Assembly: GCF_006088715.1 (NCBI RefSeq)
Contig: NZ_CP030771.1
Span: 2,170,001-2,234,000 of the forward strand
Origin: Streptomyces sp. YIM 121038
GTDB lineage: Bacteria; Actinomycetota; Actinomycetes; Streptomycetales; Streptomycetaceae
Direction: 5' to 3'
Length of the DNA stretch: 64,000 bases
Both the position numbers and the translations under genes were made by a program. Shown here piece by piece: positions 45,433-53,656 of this stretch. The first letter of the stretch is position 1. Every line of letters begins with the position of its first letter. The notes below the pieces were generated by a model. That model was not told the origin of the DNA and did no database searches. It saw only the letters and a list, made by a program, of their open reading frames with translations.

Positions 45433-45447
45433 CCTAGGACGTGCGGG

Positions 45448-46053
45448 TCAGTCGCGCGTTGCGGCCTCCACTCGATCCCCCGGGAAGATCCGCACGACAA
45501 CGGCGCCTTCGGTCCGGGTCAGCAGCGCCAACACGGGCACGAAATCGTGCATCCCGAGGAGCTTCTGCTCCTCGTCTGCGGGGATCCAGGTCCGCACGCA
45601 GTGGAATCCACCATCCGGGCCAACGACGCCGCTGTGCGCCTTCTCGACGGTGTAGATGTCCTCGATGCACAGAACCCCATCCCCGGTCTTCAGCAGTCGA
45701 CGCTGACGCCAAACTGTCGCATCGTCAGCCTGGTCCAGCTCGCGCTTGATCCAGGAGAAGGTGGGCATCTCCTCGGTGCCGATGTCCTCGGCGGTCCAGT
45801 CGGCGATCTCGCCGGGCACGACGACGCGCACCGGCTTGGGCGGCCGGATGCGGACCGATCCCCCGGGGCGCGTGATGACGACTCCCCACACGCGCAGAGT
45901 CTGAACGGCCTTAGAGATGGTCGCCTGCGTGGTGCGGTACTCACCCTCGGCGAGCTGGCGATAGGTGGGCAGCTTGTCCGTCCATTCGCCCTGCTCAATC
46001 CGGCGCTTGATGTCGAGGGCGATGCTGCGCGCCTCCTGCTGTGCAGTGCTCAT
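45448..46053 (-). CDS. GntR-family repressor, KorSA-like
   Basis: A 201-residue regulator. The winged helix covers residues ~8-75 (LPTYRQLAEGEYRTTQATIS, then VVITRPGGSVRIR); the C-terminal part (TFSWIKRELDQADDATVWRQR) is not a typical UTRA domain. KorSA-type GntR proteins repress transfer and replication genes of elements such as pSAM2. Start ATG 46053 follows AGGAGAAGGA. Three copies of a 19-bp operator, two upstream of this gene and one upstream of the replication operon, support autoregulation and coordinate control. Confidence 0.85.
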   Translation of the reverse strand: MSTAQQEARSIALDIKRRIEQGEWTDKLPTYRQLAEGEYRTTQATISKAVQTLRVWGVVITRPGGSVRIRPPKPVRVVVPGEIADWTAEDIGTEEMPTFSWIKRELDQADDATVWRQRRLLKTGDGVLCIEDIYTVEKAHSGVVGPDGGFHCVRTWIPADEEQKLLGMHDFVPVLALLTRTEGAVVVRIFPGDRVEAATRD

Positions 46054-46109
46054 TCCTTCTCCTGCTCTCTATTACGGCCTAGGCCATCGTCTCGGCTTTG
46101 CCCGATATC

Positions 46110-46115
46110 TGTCAA
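46110..46115 (-). promoter_or_regulatory. Putative -35 of the GntR gene promoter
   Basis: Minus strand TTGACA, with GACGAT 18 bp downstream as -10. Operator 2 lies immediately upstream of it. Confidence 0.45.
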
Positions 46116-46116
46116 G

Positions 46117-46135
46117 GATTGCTCTAGCGCAGTCG
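46117..46135 (+). promoter_or_regulatory. KorSA-like operator 2
   Basis: GATTGCTCTAGCGCAGTCG. Shares the core TGCTCTAG with operators 1 and 3. Abuts the GntR -35 box. Confidence 0.7.
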
Positions 46136-46165
46136 TTGACTTTGATCCCTTGATTGCTCTAGTGT
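46136..46165 (+). promoter_or_regulatory. Putative transfer-operon promoter
   Basis: TTGACT and TAGTGT separated by 18 bp, reading towards the small transfer genes. Operator 3 overlaps the -10. Confidence 0.55.
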
Positions 46166-46170
46166 AGTCC
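46152..46170 (+). promoter_or_regulatory. KorSA-like operator 3
   Basis: GATTGCTCTAGTGTAGTCC, 35 bp from operator 2 in the same orientation and covering the -10 of the transfer promoter. Confidence 0.7.
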
Positions 46171-46512
46171 ATGTCGGTAGGCGCTGACCTGGCGAAACGC
46201 CAGTGGTTAGTAGTGCGCCCGCAGTACCCGCACGGAGAGCACGACCAGGGCCGGAGCGGACACCGACTTGAGAACTCCATAGACCAGGGATCACGCCGGT
46301 AACCCGTCGGCCCTGCCGTGGCAGACAGACCCCTCCGGGGGCTGGATCAGCGCGGCGAACGCACTGCGACCTACGACGTGTCGGGGAAGCGGACAACGCG
46401 CAAGGGCAAAGACCGGCACCACACCCGCTCCGGCGGGTGCACCCGCCAGCACAGACTCCATCGACCGCGGCCTGTGCTGGCCGGGCACCAACCGGACTAC
46501 GAAGGACCCTCC

Positions 46513-46641
46513 ATGACCCAGCCCACCACCGAGCCCACCTGGGCCGACATCAAGCCTCAGTTGGAGCGTCAGCTGGATGACCTCACCGAGGCGTCCAAGA
46601 AGCTCGCCGAGGTCATCGCCAACCCGCCCCAGGAGCAGTGA
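46513..46641 (+). CDS. Small hypothetical protein, start of transfer operon
   Basis: A 42-residue protein, amphipathic and helical (PTWADIKPQLERQLDDLTEA), with a proper start at ATG 46513 after AAGGA. Its stop overlaps the next start (TGATG). I recognise no family; similar tiny helical proteins are common at this place in actinomycete elements. Confidence 0.65.
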   Translation: MTQPTTEPTWADIKPQLERQLDDLTEASKKLAEVIANPPQEQ

Positions 46642-46889
46642 TGGACGAGCAGGACTACCGCGACTACCTGACCACGCGCGCCAAGACCTCGGGTCGGTGC
46701 TGAACACGTCGCACGCGGCCGGGGGCACCCCCCCCCGGCATCGAGGGCTACCTGGAAGACCTCCAGGACGCGGAAGACCGCTCAGGCGGCCTCTGCAAAC
46801 GGAAGGCCCGGCGCACTCCTCCAAGAACACGCCGAGCCCACCTGACTGATACCACCACCCAGCTCACGATCGACCTGGAGACGGCATGA
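46641..46889 (+). pseudogene. Frame-disrupted small gene
   Basis: Opens with MDEQDYRDYLTTRAKT and closes with IEGYLEDLQDAED plus a basic tail in the same frame, but a TGA at 46701 interrupts it. The middle reads sensibly (DLGSVLNTSHAAGG) only in the -1 frame, between AAGACC near 46685 and a run of nine C at 46728-46736. Two compensating indels, or two sequence errors, would explain this. Its end overlaps the next start (ATGA), so the original operon layout is preserved. Function unknown. Confidence 0.6.
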
Positions 46890-47149
46890 ACGACCTTACC
46901 GCCCACATCCGAAGCGTGGCCGAAGGCATCCGGCACACCGCCCACACGCTCACCACCGACACCTCCACCGACGACCACACCGCCTACGCCCTGCTCGGCT
47001 ACGCACAGGTGCTGGCGAAGGCGTCGGCCACCCTGCTCGCCGAGATCCACGGCGACAGCGTGAAGGTCATCACCGAGGCCGAGGCCATCACCGCCCAGGC
47101 GGCCGACGACGGCCTGATGGCCATCGCCGAGGCGGTGAAGGAGTCGTGA
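46886..47149 (+). CDS. Small hypothetical helical protein
   Basis: An 87-residue protein, predicted all-helical (DLTAHIRSVAEGIRHTAHTL and a second long helix). ATG 46886 overlaps the preceding disrupted frame and its stop overlaps the next GTG, so it is part of a coupled run of small genes preceding the spd-like membrane gene. No family recognised. Confidence 0.7.
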   Translation: MNDLTAHIRSVAEGIRHTAHTLTTDTSTDDHTAYALLGYAQVLAKASATLLAEIHGDSVKVITEAEAITAQAADDGLMAIAEAVKES

Positions 47150-47400
47150 TCACCGCGTACCGGCCCGGCTCTCGCGGGGTTCGCGCCTGGACCCCGCCCG
47201 CCAGGCCCACCGGCAAGGGCGTCGACTGGATCGCCGTGGAGCGGGCCGCCGACGGCGACTTGGACCCCGCGCTCCTGGGCAACGAGGAACGCCGCCAGAC
47301 CGCCCTCGTTCTCATCAGGCGAGGAATGCCCCGGCGCTTCATCGCGCAGCGGATCGGAATCTCGGAGTATTGGATCACCAAGTGGGGCGAGGCGGCATGA
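47146..47400 (+). CDS. Small helix-turn-helix protein
   Basis: An 84-residue basic protein. The C-terminal half has a helix-turn-helix-like tract, LIRRGMPRRFIAQRIGISEY, ending WITKWGEAA. GTG 47146 overlaps the previous stop, and its own stop overlaps the next ATG by 4 bp. Probably a DNA-binding accessory of the transfer operon; target unknown. Confidence 0.7.
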   Translation: MITAYRPGSRGVRAWTPPARPTGKGVDWIAVERAADGDLDPALLGNEERRQTALVLIRRGMPRRFIAQRIGISEYWITKWGEAA

Positions 47401-47591
47401 CGGTCTTCGGGGTCAGGGTCACCCCCGAGGAGTACGCCGAGGCCGTGGAGCAGTGCGCCACGGGCGGTTACGAGGGTTTCGAAGACGTGGTGGCCCTCGG
47501 CATCCACCGCCGCAACGGCCGCCTCCGTACCGGCGGATACGACGTGGAGACGCGCGGAGACGTGATCTCGTCCGCACCCGGCCTGATCTGA
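47397..47591 (+). CDS. Small hypothetical protein
   Basis: A 64-residue protein (MTVFGVRVTPEEYAEAVEQC...) with an alpha-helical N-terminus and Gly-rich end. ATG 47397 overlaps the previous stop (ATGA). It closes the first block of the transfer operon; inverted repeats follow. No family recognised. Confidence 0.65.
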   Translation: MTVFGVRVTPEEYAEAVEQCATGGYEGFEDVVALGIHRRNGRLRTGGYDVETRGDVISSAPGLI

Positions 47592-47599
47592 GGAGACAC

Positions 47600-47620
47600 C
47601 GTCTCCGCCTGACGGAGACG
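47600..47620 (+). repeat. Hairpin after the small-gene block
   Basis: CGTCTCCG-CCTGA-CGGAGACG, 9 bp past the stop of the 64-residue gene. Further GGAGAC copies flank it. Possible processing or attenuation site. Confidence 0.55.
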
Positions 47621-47656
47621 CGAAGGAGACGCGGCGGATACGCCAGCGCAGGACGA

Positions 47657-47688
47657 AGGCCCCGGATCGCGCTAGATCCCCGGGGCCT
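47657..47688 (+). terminator. Hairpin ahead of the spd-like gene
   Basis: AGGCCCCGGATC and GATCCCCGGGGCCT pair across a short loop, with two extra bases. Ends 25 bp before the next GTG; may terminate or reduce readthrough. Confidence 0.55.
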
Positions 47689-47712
47689 CCTTGCTCCTTA
47701 AGGAGAGAAGCA

Positions 47713-48771
47713 GTGAAGAAGCCTACCCATCCCCCCACCCTGCGGGGAACCACTCTCGCGGTCCTCGCGGTTATCACCCTCGCGGTGGCCGTACTGTCCG
47801 CCCGGGTCAACTGGACGATCCTGGTGCCCGCCTTCGGAGGCTGGGCGATCCCCACGGTGGCCGCCCTGGACACCGTCTGGGCGATCCTCCTGCTCGTCGA
47901 GTACGCGGCGGGCAACAACCTGGCCCGCAAGCGGCCCGTACAGATCGCCGGACTGGTCCTCACCGTCATCGTGGCCGCCATCCCGGCGGTCGAGCTGATC
48001 GCCTCCGGCGGCGGGGGCCTGGCGATCGTGATGGCCCCGCTCGCCATCGCCGTGGTCAAGGCCGTGTGGGTCCTGGTCCTCCCCGGGCTCGGTCGCAAGG
48101 TCTCCCCGCAGACCAAGTCCCTCCTCGCCGAGCGTCGTCAGACGGTGGATGACCGGCTGGAGGTACTGGAGGCCGATGCCTCGCACCGGCTGGAGTTGCT
48201 GACGGTCGAGGCCAAGCTGACCGAGAAGATCGCCAAGGCGGAGACCAAGTACCGCAAGGCGGTCCTGAAGGCCCAGGCGGACTCCACCGAGACCCTGCAC
48301 ACGCAGGCCATCGCCACGGACAAGGTGGTCGCCGAGAAGCCGCTTCCGCCCGCCGTCGGGAGCATCGCGCTGCCGGTGCTGGGTGAGTGGGAGGCGGTCC
48401 GCACCGGCCCTGTCGCGCTCCTGGCGGGTGTGGCGGCCGCAAAACCCTCGGTCGGTGCACCCTCGGTCGGCTCTCGCTCGGCATCGCCGCAGGTCGCCAC
48501 GACCGAGGGGGTTGCTGCGGCCACGACCGAGGACACCCCCCGCCACGTGGCCGAGGAGGGCAGGCTCAAGGGCTCCGCCCCGAAGTTCACGGACGAGGAG
48601 CTTTACCTGTCCGGCCGCCGGGTCTTCACCGAGATGGCCCCGCCGAAGAGCCTCAACGGATTCATCAACGCCCTCAAGGGCCAGGGCGTCTCGGCGGGCT
48701 ACGAGCGCGCGGCCCGGCTGTACGCCCAGCTCCAAGAGGAGTTCGGCGGGGTGGACGCGTCCACCGAGTGA
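47713..48771 (+). CDS. SpdB-like membrane protein of the transfer operon
   Basis: A 352-residue protein with about four N-terminal membrane segments (near residues 12-30, 38-62, 74-92, 98-120), then a long charged coiled coil (RRQTVDDRLEVLEADASHRLE...) and a C-terminal DNA-binding-like tail (SLNGFINALKGQGVSAGYERA). This layout matches Spd proteins that spread elements between mycelial compartments with TraB. GTG 47713 follows AAGGAGAG. Assignment rests on layout and position, not on a signature motif. Confidence 0.75.
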   Translation: MKKPTHPPTLRGTTLAVLAVITLAVAVLSARVNWTILVPAFGGWAIPTVAALDTVWAILLLVEYAAGNNLARKRPVQIAGLVLTVIVAAIPAVELIASGGGGLAIVMAPLAIAVVKAVWVLVLPGLGRKVSPQTKSLLAERRQTVDDRLEVLEADASHRLELLTVEAKLTEKIAKAETKYRKAVLKAQADSTETLHTQAIATDKVVAEKPLPPAVGSIALPVLGEWEAVRTGPVALLAGVAAAKPSVGAPSVGSRSASPQVATTEGVAAATTEDTPRHVAEEGRLKGSAPKFTDEELYLSGRRVFTEMAPPKSLNGFINALKGQGVSAGYERAARLYAQLQEEFGGVDASTE

Positions 48772-48790
48772 GGTCCGGCACCACCGATGG

Positions 48791-48813
48791 AGCCCAGCCC
48801 GAGCGGCTGGGCT
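48791..48813 (+). terminator. Hairpin after the spd-like gene
   Basis: AGCCCAGCC pairs with GGCTGGGCT around CGAGC, 19 bp after the stop, followed by TCG. Confidence 0.6.
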
Positions 48814-48931
48814 TCGTCGCGACTGCCGGAAGCAGTCACCCGCGCGACCCGGTTGGTACCGGCTGGCGGCATCGCCGCAGGTCCGGCACAGATCCGGGGA
48901 GCGCCATCCGCACAACCCGAGGAGGAGCCCC

Positions 48932-49132
48932 GTGCGGGCACGCAAGGCCGCCTCGGCGGCCCGCAAAGAGGCCGAGTGGACTCGGCGCACTCAGGAGGCG
49001 TCGACACCCCGCGAGCGGGCGGCGGTCGCGTTCGACCGGTGCCGCACCGGACTCCTCCAGGCCGGTCGCGAAGACCTGCTGGAGGAGCTGGCGAGCACCA
49101 TCGACGCCTTCCGTCAGCGTCACGCTCAGTGA
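48932..49132 (+). CDS. Small basic hypothetical protein
   Basis: A 66-residue protein rich in Arg/Lys at the N-terminus (VRARKAASAARKEAEW) and helical at the C-terminus (LLQAGREDLLEELASTIDAF). GTG 48932 follows GAGGAG at ideal spacing, which decided the start. Belongs to the transfer region; function unknown. Confidence 0.65.
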   Translation: MRARKAASAARKEAEWTRRTQEASTPRERAAVAFDRCRTGLLQAGREDLLEELASTIDAFRQRHAQ

Positions 49133-49258
49133 ACATTCGCGAATGTTCGTGGCCTTCATTCGCGCCCCTACAGGCCCCCTCAAGGCGCCTGCGCGTGCGC
49201 GCGTGATGATCCACCACTCCATCACCCACTGTCAACCCCCGAACGGAAGGAGGGCGGC

Positions 49259-49699
49259 ATGATCACCGCCACCATCGGCGGCATGTCCATCGGCATCGCC
49301 GTCATCTGCCAGGTCCTCGGCAAGCTCGGCATCCTCGGCAAGGCCGCCGCCAAGGCGCACCTCGGATCCGTCCAGATCCTCGCGGTCCTCGCCGCATCCG
49401 CCGTGCTCGCATCCGCACCACCCGGACGCTGGATCCAGGCACGCCTGACCACCGTCCTCGGCTACAGCGGCCCCTACGTCGCCGCCGTGAGCGTCACGGC
49501 AGCCGTGATCGCCCTGCTGTTCGTCATCGCCGGAGTCATGCGCAACGCCGCCAACGGCAAGACTCTGGCGGCGGCGGTCCTCACCCCGCTCCTCGCCGTG
49601 ATGGCACCCGGCTCCACGGGTGAGGTCATGGGGCACGGGCTGGCCCTGGTCGTCTCCGCCGCCGCGTGGATCACGCGCGGCCTGACCGGGATCGGGTGA
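49259..49699 (+). CDS. Small membrane protein of the transfer region
   Basis: A 146-residue hydrophobic protein with about four membrane segments (residues ~5-25, 38-55, 72-95, 103-122). ATG 49259 follows GGAAGGAGGG. It lies just upstream of two further element genes and resembles SpdA/SpdB-class accessory membrane proteins only in form. Confidence 0.72.
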   Translation: MITATIGGMSIGIAVICQVLGKLGILGKAAAKAHLGSVQILAVLAASAVLASAPPGRWIQARLTTVLGYSGPYVAAVSVTAAVIALLFVIAGVMRNAANGKTLAAAVLTPLLAVMAPGSTGEVMGHGLALVVSAAAWITRGLTGIG

Positions 49700-49706
49700 T
49701 CCGCCG

Positions 49707-50678
49707 ATGGAGGTTCTGCTTGCCATCGCCCTCGGATATCTCCTGCACAAGCCCGTCATGGTCTGTGTCGATCCCACGTACAAGCCGGACGAGAAGGCCA
49801 GGAAGGAGCACACCGAGGCGGCCCGCAAGGTCGCCTCGGGTGTCTACCCGAGGCGCACTCACACGGCCGGACGCGTGGGCGGGGCCGTCGCCGCAGGCAC
49901 GGCAGTGCGCACCGCAGCGCTGTGGCAGGGGGTCAGGGAGGGCGCGAAGGAGCGCTGGAGCAAGCGCAAGCAGGTGCCACGGCCGAAGGAGCCGGTACCG
50001 GCAACGTTCCAGCCCGCGCCCGTCGTGGCGCCCCCACTGCCCCCGATGCCTCCGCCGCTTCCGCAGCCACCCGGATCGACAACCCCGCCGAAGGTGAAGG
50101 CGGCATCCGGCCCGGACGAGCCGCCCCGCCTGATCGTCGTGCCGGATCTCCCGGAGCATCAGCCCCAACCGGCCCCGAGCCCCGGAGAGAACACCCCCAC
50201 ACCCCCGCCGGTGGCCTCTTCGGCAGATCCGGAAGACGGTCCGCGGGTGCCCGCCGAGCCGAAAGCCCCGCCCGTACAGAACGGAGAGCCCGCCGTGACA
50301 GCAGCAGCCGATGCGGAAGTGACCTTCGGGGAGCTTGTGCACTTCCTGGACGAGACCGTGGCCCGCACCCGCGACGATCAGCAGATCGCATCCTTCGTCG
50401 CCGCCGATGACAAGCTGATCGCCGATCGGCTCGATCAACTGGCCTCCCAGGCGGCGAACCTCGCCGAGGGGGACAAGGTGCTCACCGCGATCAACGACCT
50501 GCGGGAGAAGTGCTCGGGGCAGGCCGTGAAGGCGAGGGAGTACGCCTCCCGCTGCTCCACGACGGCCGACAAGGCGGCCACCGCCAAGACGAACGTGGAC
50601 CACCGCTACGGCGCCATGGCCGCCGCCGCCCGCGACATGGAGGGCGGCCCCGCCATGTCCTCCTACTACGAGGACTGA
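49707..50678 (+). CDS. Proline-rich hypothetical protein of the transfer region
   Basis: A 323-residue protein. A short hydrophobic N-terminus (MEVLLAIALGYLLHKPV) may anchor it in the membrane; residues ~105-190 are a proline-rich linker (PPLPPMPPPLPQPP), and residues 200-323 form helical, coiled-coil-like sequence. It begins 7 bp after the membrane protein and 11 bp before the next gene. Family not recognised; position suggests a role in the conjugation apparatus. Confidence 0.72.
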   Translation: MEVLLAIALGYLLHKPVMVCVDPTYKPDEKARKEHTEAARKVASGVYPRRTHTAGRVGGAVAAGTAVRTAALWQGVREGAKERWSKRKQVPRPKEPVPATFQPAPVVAPPLPPMPPPLPQPPGSTTPPKVKAASGPDEPPRLIVVPDLPEHQPQPAPSPGENTPTPPPVASSADPEDGPRVPAEPKAPPVQNGEPAVTAAADAEVTFGELVHFLDETVARTRDDQQIASFVAADDKLIADRLDQLASQAANLAEGDKVLTAINDLREKCSGQAVKAREYASRCSTTADKAATAKTNVDHRYGAMAAAARDMEGGPAMSSYYED

Positions 50679-50689
50679 GGAGACCGATC

Positions 50690-51097
50690 ATGGCTGTCGC
50701 CACCCTGCCCGAAGCCGCCACGTACCGCGCGCTGCTGAAGGCCATCGCCGTCATCCGCACAGAGATCCAGCTCCACGAAGAGGAGCTGACCGGGGTCAAT
50801 CAGCGCACCAAGAGGACCGCCGAGGGCGCACAGAAGGCCGCCGACGCGATGGCGAACGCCGTCGATCCGGACGGCGGGAAGATCGATGACATGACGCTCG
50901 CGGAGGTCCGCGAGATCGCCGCCGCCGCCCAGGGCGCGTCTGCCGCCTGCGGCACGTACGTGGCCGCCGCCAAGGACGCCTCCGCCTCCGCCGACGCCTG
51001 CGAGCAAGCCGCCCGCACGCGCAACGAGGGGTATCAGGCTGCGGTCGACGCCTCTCCCGTGTCCGCACCGAACCGGGGATTCCTCGCGTCCCGATGA
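50690..51097 (+). CDS. Small helical hypothetical protein
   Basis: A 135-residue alanine-rich, coiled-coil-like protein (LHEEELTGVNQRTKRTAEGA; AAAAQGASAACGTYVAAAK). ATG 50690 follows GAGGAGA. It is 68 bp upstream of the FtsK/TraB-like gene. No family recognised; probably co-transcribed with the translocase. Confidence 0.7.
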   Translation: MAVATLPEAATYRALLKAIAVIRTEIQLHEEELTGVNQRTKRTAEGAQKAADAMANAVDPDGGKIDDMTLAEVREIAAAAQGASAACGTYVAAAKDASASADACEQAARTRNEGYQAAVDASPVSAPNRGFLASR

Positions 51098-51165
51098 CGC
51101 GGGTGGGGGCCAGGACGCGCTAACGAAACCTGGCCCCCGCTCTCGCCAGAACGAGAGGCTGAATC

Positions 51166-53115
51166 ATGTTGCCGAAGAACAACGAAATCAGCAAAGAGGC
51201 CCCGGACGTTCCGGCCGCCCGGAGCCGGTGGATCCGGCTTGCAGGTCTCGGTGCGGCAGCCGCCATGCCGGTGGTCGGCGAATCCCTCGCCTACACGCAC
51301 ACGGCCGCGTATCCGCTGCTCGCACTACCCGTCACCACGGCCGGACTGTACGCGTGGAAGCGTGCGGGAGACGTCCGTGATCTCGCTCTGGACGCCGTTA
51401 CGTCCCGCGACTGGCCCGGCTGGATCCAGTCGGCCACCGGGCGTCTTCCCCGTAGTCCGGACCGTGCCGATGTGCTGCGTGCCGGGCGCATCCTCAACGG
51501 CGGTCTGCTGACCGCTTGCGCGGACGGCGCGACGTCCGGGGTGTGGGGGACCTCCGCGATGGCGCTGTGGCTCCTGTGGGGCGGCTACACAACGGCCGCC
51601 TGGTGGAAGCTCACCGGCCGCAAGGCGCCAGCGCCCGACATCGCTCAGCAGGTCGACTCCCTATCTGCGATGTGGGACGAATGGGTCGGCTGCGCGGATG
51701 GGGTCCTGCCGAAGTCGAGGCTGGTCCAGCCTGTGCACGTCCCTGCGGAGAAGGGCGGCGGCTGGGAAGGCGTCATCCTCCTGGATAGGAAGTCGAAGGC
51801 GAAGATCGACTCAGCGGAAGGCGTCCTGCGGGCGCTCGACCTGGCGGACGGGTCGCTCGACCTGGAGCGGATCGGCCCCCGCCGCATCAAGATCCGCAAG
51901 CTGGACGCCGATCCCCTGGCGAAGATCGCGCACTTCGCCGACGCGATGGCCCCCATGGACGAGCAGGGCTTCGTCACCGTCGGGCGCCATCGTGACGGCT
52001 CTCTCGCGAAGATCCGGCTGATCGACCCCGGGCGCAGTGCGCTGCACATGTTCCTGGTCGGCGGCTCCGGCTCCGGCAAGGGCGGTCTGGTCGATCTCCT
52101 GCTATGCCTGGAGCGCATGTCGGGCATCGCCTCCTGGTACATCGACGGAGGCAACGGCAAGTCGGCACCCCACTGGATCGGGAAGATCGACCGGTACACC
52201 ACCGCCGAGGAAGAGCACATGCAGGCCCTGAAGGATCTGGAGCGCCTTGCTCTGGAGCGGATGGCGGCCTGCACGACGATCGAATGGACCGACGCCAAGG
52301 GGCGCCAGCGGGGTACCGCAAAGACCCTTGTCGGGAAGCCTGGTTTCCCGATCGTTTCGGTCACCATCGATGAGATCAACACGGTCATCAAGTACGACGG
52401 GGCTTTGCCGATCCTGGAGTTCCTGGCGACCCAGGGGCGAAGCCTTGGGATCATGCTTCGTCTGGTCGGTCAGTCCCCGTACAACGAGAATGCCGGATCC
52501 TCGATCATCCGTGACAGCGTGAAATCCAACGGCTGCACCGTCGTTCTTCGGCTCGAAGACGACGGCATGATCCGGTCCGCCCTCGGCAACGCGTACGAGA
52601 AGTTCGCCCCGGTCGTCTTCCCCAAGGAGTTCCCCGGAGGAGGGGGCCGCACATTCGGCCTCGGCGTCATCGACGGACCCGGATCGTCCACCCAGAAGTT
52701 CCGAACGTGGTTCCTTCCGGACGAGCCGGTCACCGGGGATCTGACGATCCCTGACATCGTCGACATCCAGGATTTCCTGGACGAGAGCTATCCGAACATG
52801 CCGACGGTTTCTGACGAACTCGGCTCCGGTGACCTGGAGGCGGTGAACCTGCCCGAGTCGGAAGGCGAAAAGGTCAGCGCATCGGCGAGCATTCCGGCAA
52901 CCGGCCCGAAGGCTCTCGTATCCGAGTTCATCAACAGCCTGGCCGACGGCGAGGAATTCCTGACGATCCAGCTCCGGATGCAAACCGACCTCACCTCCAG
53001 CGAGGTTGGACCACGGTTGACGGAGATGAGGGAAGCGGGGGTCATCGTGAACGTCTCCCGAGGCAGGTGGCGTAAAGCCGCCGATGCGTCCACGCGTGAA
53101 CTGGCAGCAGCCTGA
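51166..53115 (+). CDS. FtsK/TraB-type DNA translocase of conjugation
   Basis: A 649-residue septal DNA translocator. Two or three membrane segments near the N-terminus (around residues 25-75 and 110-145) precede the FtsK ATPase core: Walker A GGSGSGKG (299-306), Walker B-like PIVSVTIDEINTV and the LRLVGQSPYNENAG block. The C-terminal region (EEFLTIQLRMQTDLTSSEVG...) looks like a winged helix, as in TraB, which recognises repeats in the clt site. Actinomycete conjugation needs this single protein to move double-stranded DNA. The Walker A position after GK is Gly instead of Ser/Thr. Confidence 0.9.
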   Translation: MLPKNNEISKEAPDVPAARSRWIRLAGLGAAAAMPVVGESLAYTHTAAYPLLALPVTTAGLYAWKRAGDVRDLALDAVTSRDWPGWIQSATGRLPRSPDRADVLRAGRILNGGLLTACADGATSGVWGTSAMALWLLWGGYTTAAWWKLTGRKAPAPDIAQQVDSLSAMWDEWVGCADGVLPKSRLVQPVHVPAEKGGGWEGVILLDRKSKAKIDSAEGVLRALDLADGSLDLERIGPRRIKIRKLDADPLAKIAHFADAMAPMDEQGFVTVGRHRDGSLAKIRLIDPGRSALHMFLVGGSGSGKGGLVDLLLCLERMSGIASWYIDGGNGKSAPHWIGKIDRYTTAEEEHMQALKDLERLALERMAACTTIEWTDAKGRQRGTAKTLVGKPGFPIVSVTIDEINTVIKYDGALPILEFLATQGRSLGIMLRLVGQSPYNENAGSSIIRDSVKSNGCTVVLRLEDDGMIRSALGNAYEKFAPVVFPKEFPGGGGRTFGLGVIDGPGSSTQKFRTWFLPDEPVTGDLTIPDIVDIQDFLDESYPNMPTVSDELGSGDLEAVNLPESEGEKVSASASIPATGPKALVSEFINSLADGEEFLTIQLRMQTDLTSSEVGPRLTEMREAGVIVNVSRGRWRKAADASTRELAAA

Positions 53116-53120
53116 CTGGC

Positions 53121-53160
53121 ACAGAAAGGGCCCGGATCTGCGTAACCGGGCCCTTTCTGT
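53121..53160 (+). terminator. Terminator of the transfer operon
   Basis: ACAGAAAGGGCCCGG pairs perfectly with CCGGGCCCTTTCTGT around a 10-nt loop, 5 bp after the translocase stop. Confidence 0.85.
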
Positions 53161-53184
53161 GTCTACTCGAACCGAAGGAACGCC

Positions 53185-53634
53185 ATGTACAAGCCCACGG
53201 ATGAGGAAATCGCCGGTCGGTTCGCCGGACTCGCCGACGCCTACAACCGCCCCGCAATCCGCCCCGACGTTGCCGAGCTGCTGGAGCGGCACAAGGAAGA
53301 GGCCAGGCACTTCGCGACCACGCCGTATGTGCCACACCCGCGACCCGAGGTGAAGCCATCGGAGCCGATCCCCGGATGGATGAAAGGGGTGGCCCTGATG
53401 GCCCCCGCAAGCGGCGGCGGTGTCTGGCTGGCCCTGGAAGGAGTCGAAGGCGTCATGAACGCGGTATCGCCGGAGGTGATCGGCGCGCTCGCGCTCGCTG
53501 GCCTCTTCGTGTTCCTCGTGGCGCTGGTCGGCCGGAAGAGGGGCCCGAAGCGGATCGTCAATAACTACGACATGCGGGGGGCGTCGGTCATCTCGAAGCG
53601 CTCCGCCGGAATCACCTACAAGTCCAACAACTGA
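53185..53634 (+). CDS. Small membrane protein downstream of the translocase
   Basis: A 149-residue protein: soluble N-terminal half (YKPTDEEIAGRFAGLADAYN) and two hydrophobic segments near residues 66-85 and 92-112, ending with a basic tail (RKRGPKRIVNNYD). ATG 53185 follows GAAGGAAC. It lies beyond the transfer terminator so may have its own promoter. Function unknown. Confidence 0.68.
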   Translation: MYKPTDEEIAGRFAGLADAYNRPAIRPDVAELLERHKEEARHFATTPYVPHPRPEVKPSEPIPGWMKGVALMAPASGGGVWLALEGVEGVMNAVSPEVIGALALAGLFVFLVALVGRKRGPKRIVNNYDMRGASVISKRSAGITYKSNN

Positions 53635-53656
53635 TCACACAGGGGGAAGTAACCCG

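Larger units (their letters stand above)
45142..45447. other. Control region of the replication operon
   Basis: 306 bp without a clear gene. It contains a plus-strand terminator (45,268-45,300), one copy of the GntR-type operator (45,373-45,391) and the terminator of the GntR gene. A plus-strand 16-codon frame from GTG 45200 lacks a ribosome site and is not called. Confidence 0.6.
46054..46512. other. Leader and divergent promoter region of the transfer operon
   Basis: 459 bp holding two operators, divergent promoters, and a long untranslated leader with hairpins CTGGCG-AAA-CGCCAG (46189-46203) and CCAGCACAG/CTGTGCTGG (46446-46480). An in-frame GTG at 46318 would extend the first small gene but lacks a ribosome site. 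Confidence 0.6.

Noticed and set aside
46318..46512. GTG-started extension of the first small transfer gene
   Set aside because: No ribosome site, basic low-complexity peptide, and the downstream ATG 46513 has a proper AAGGA.
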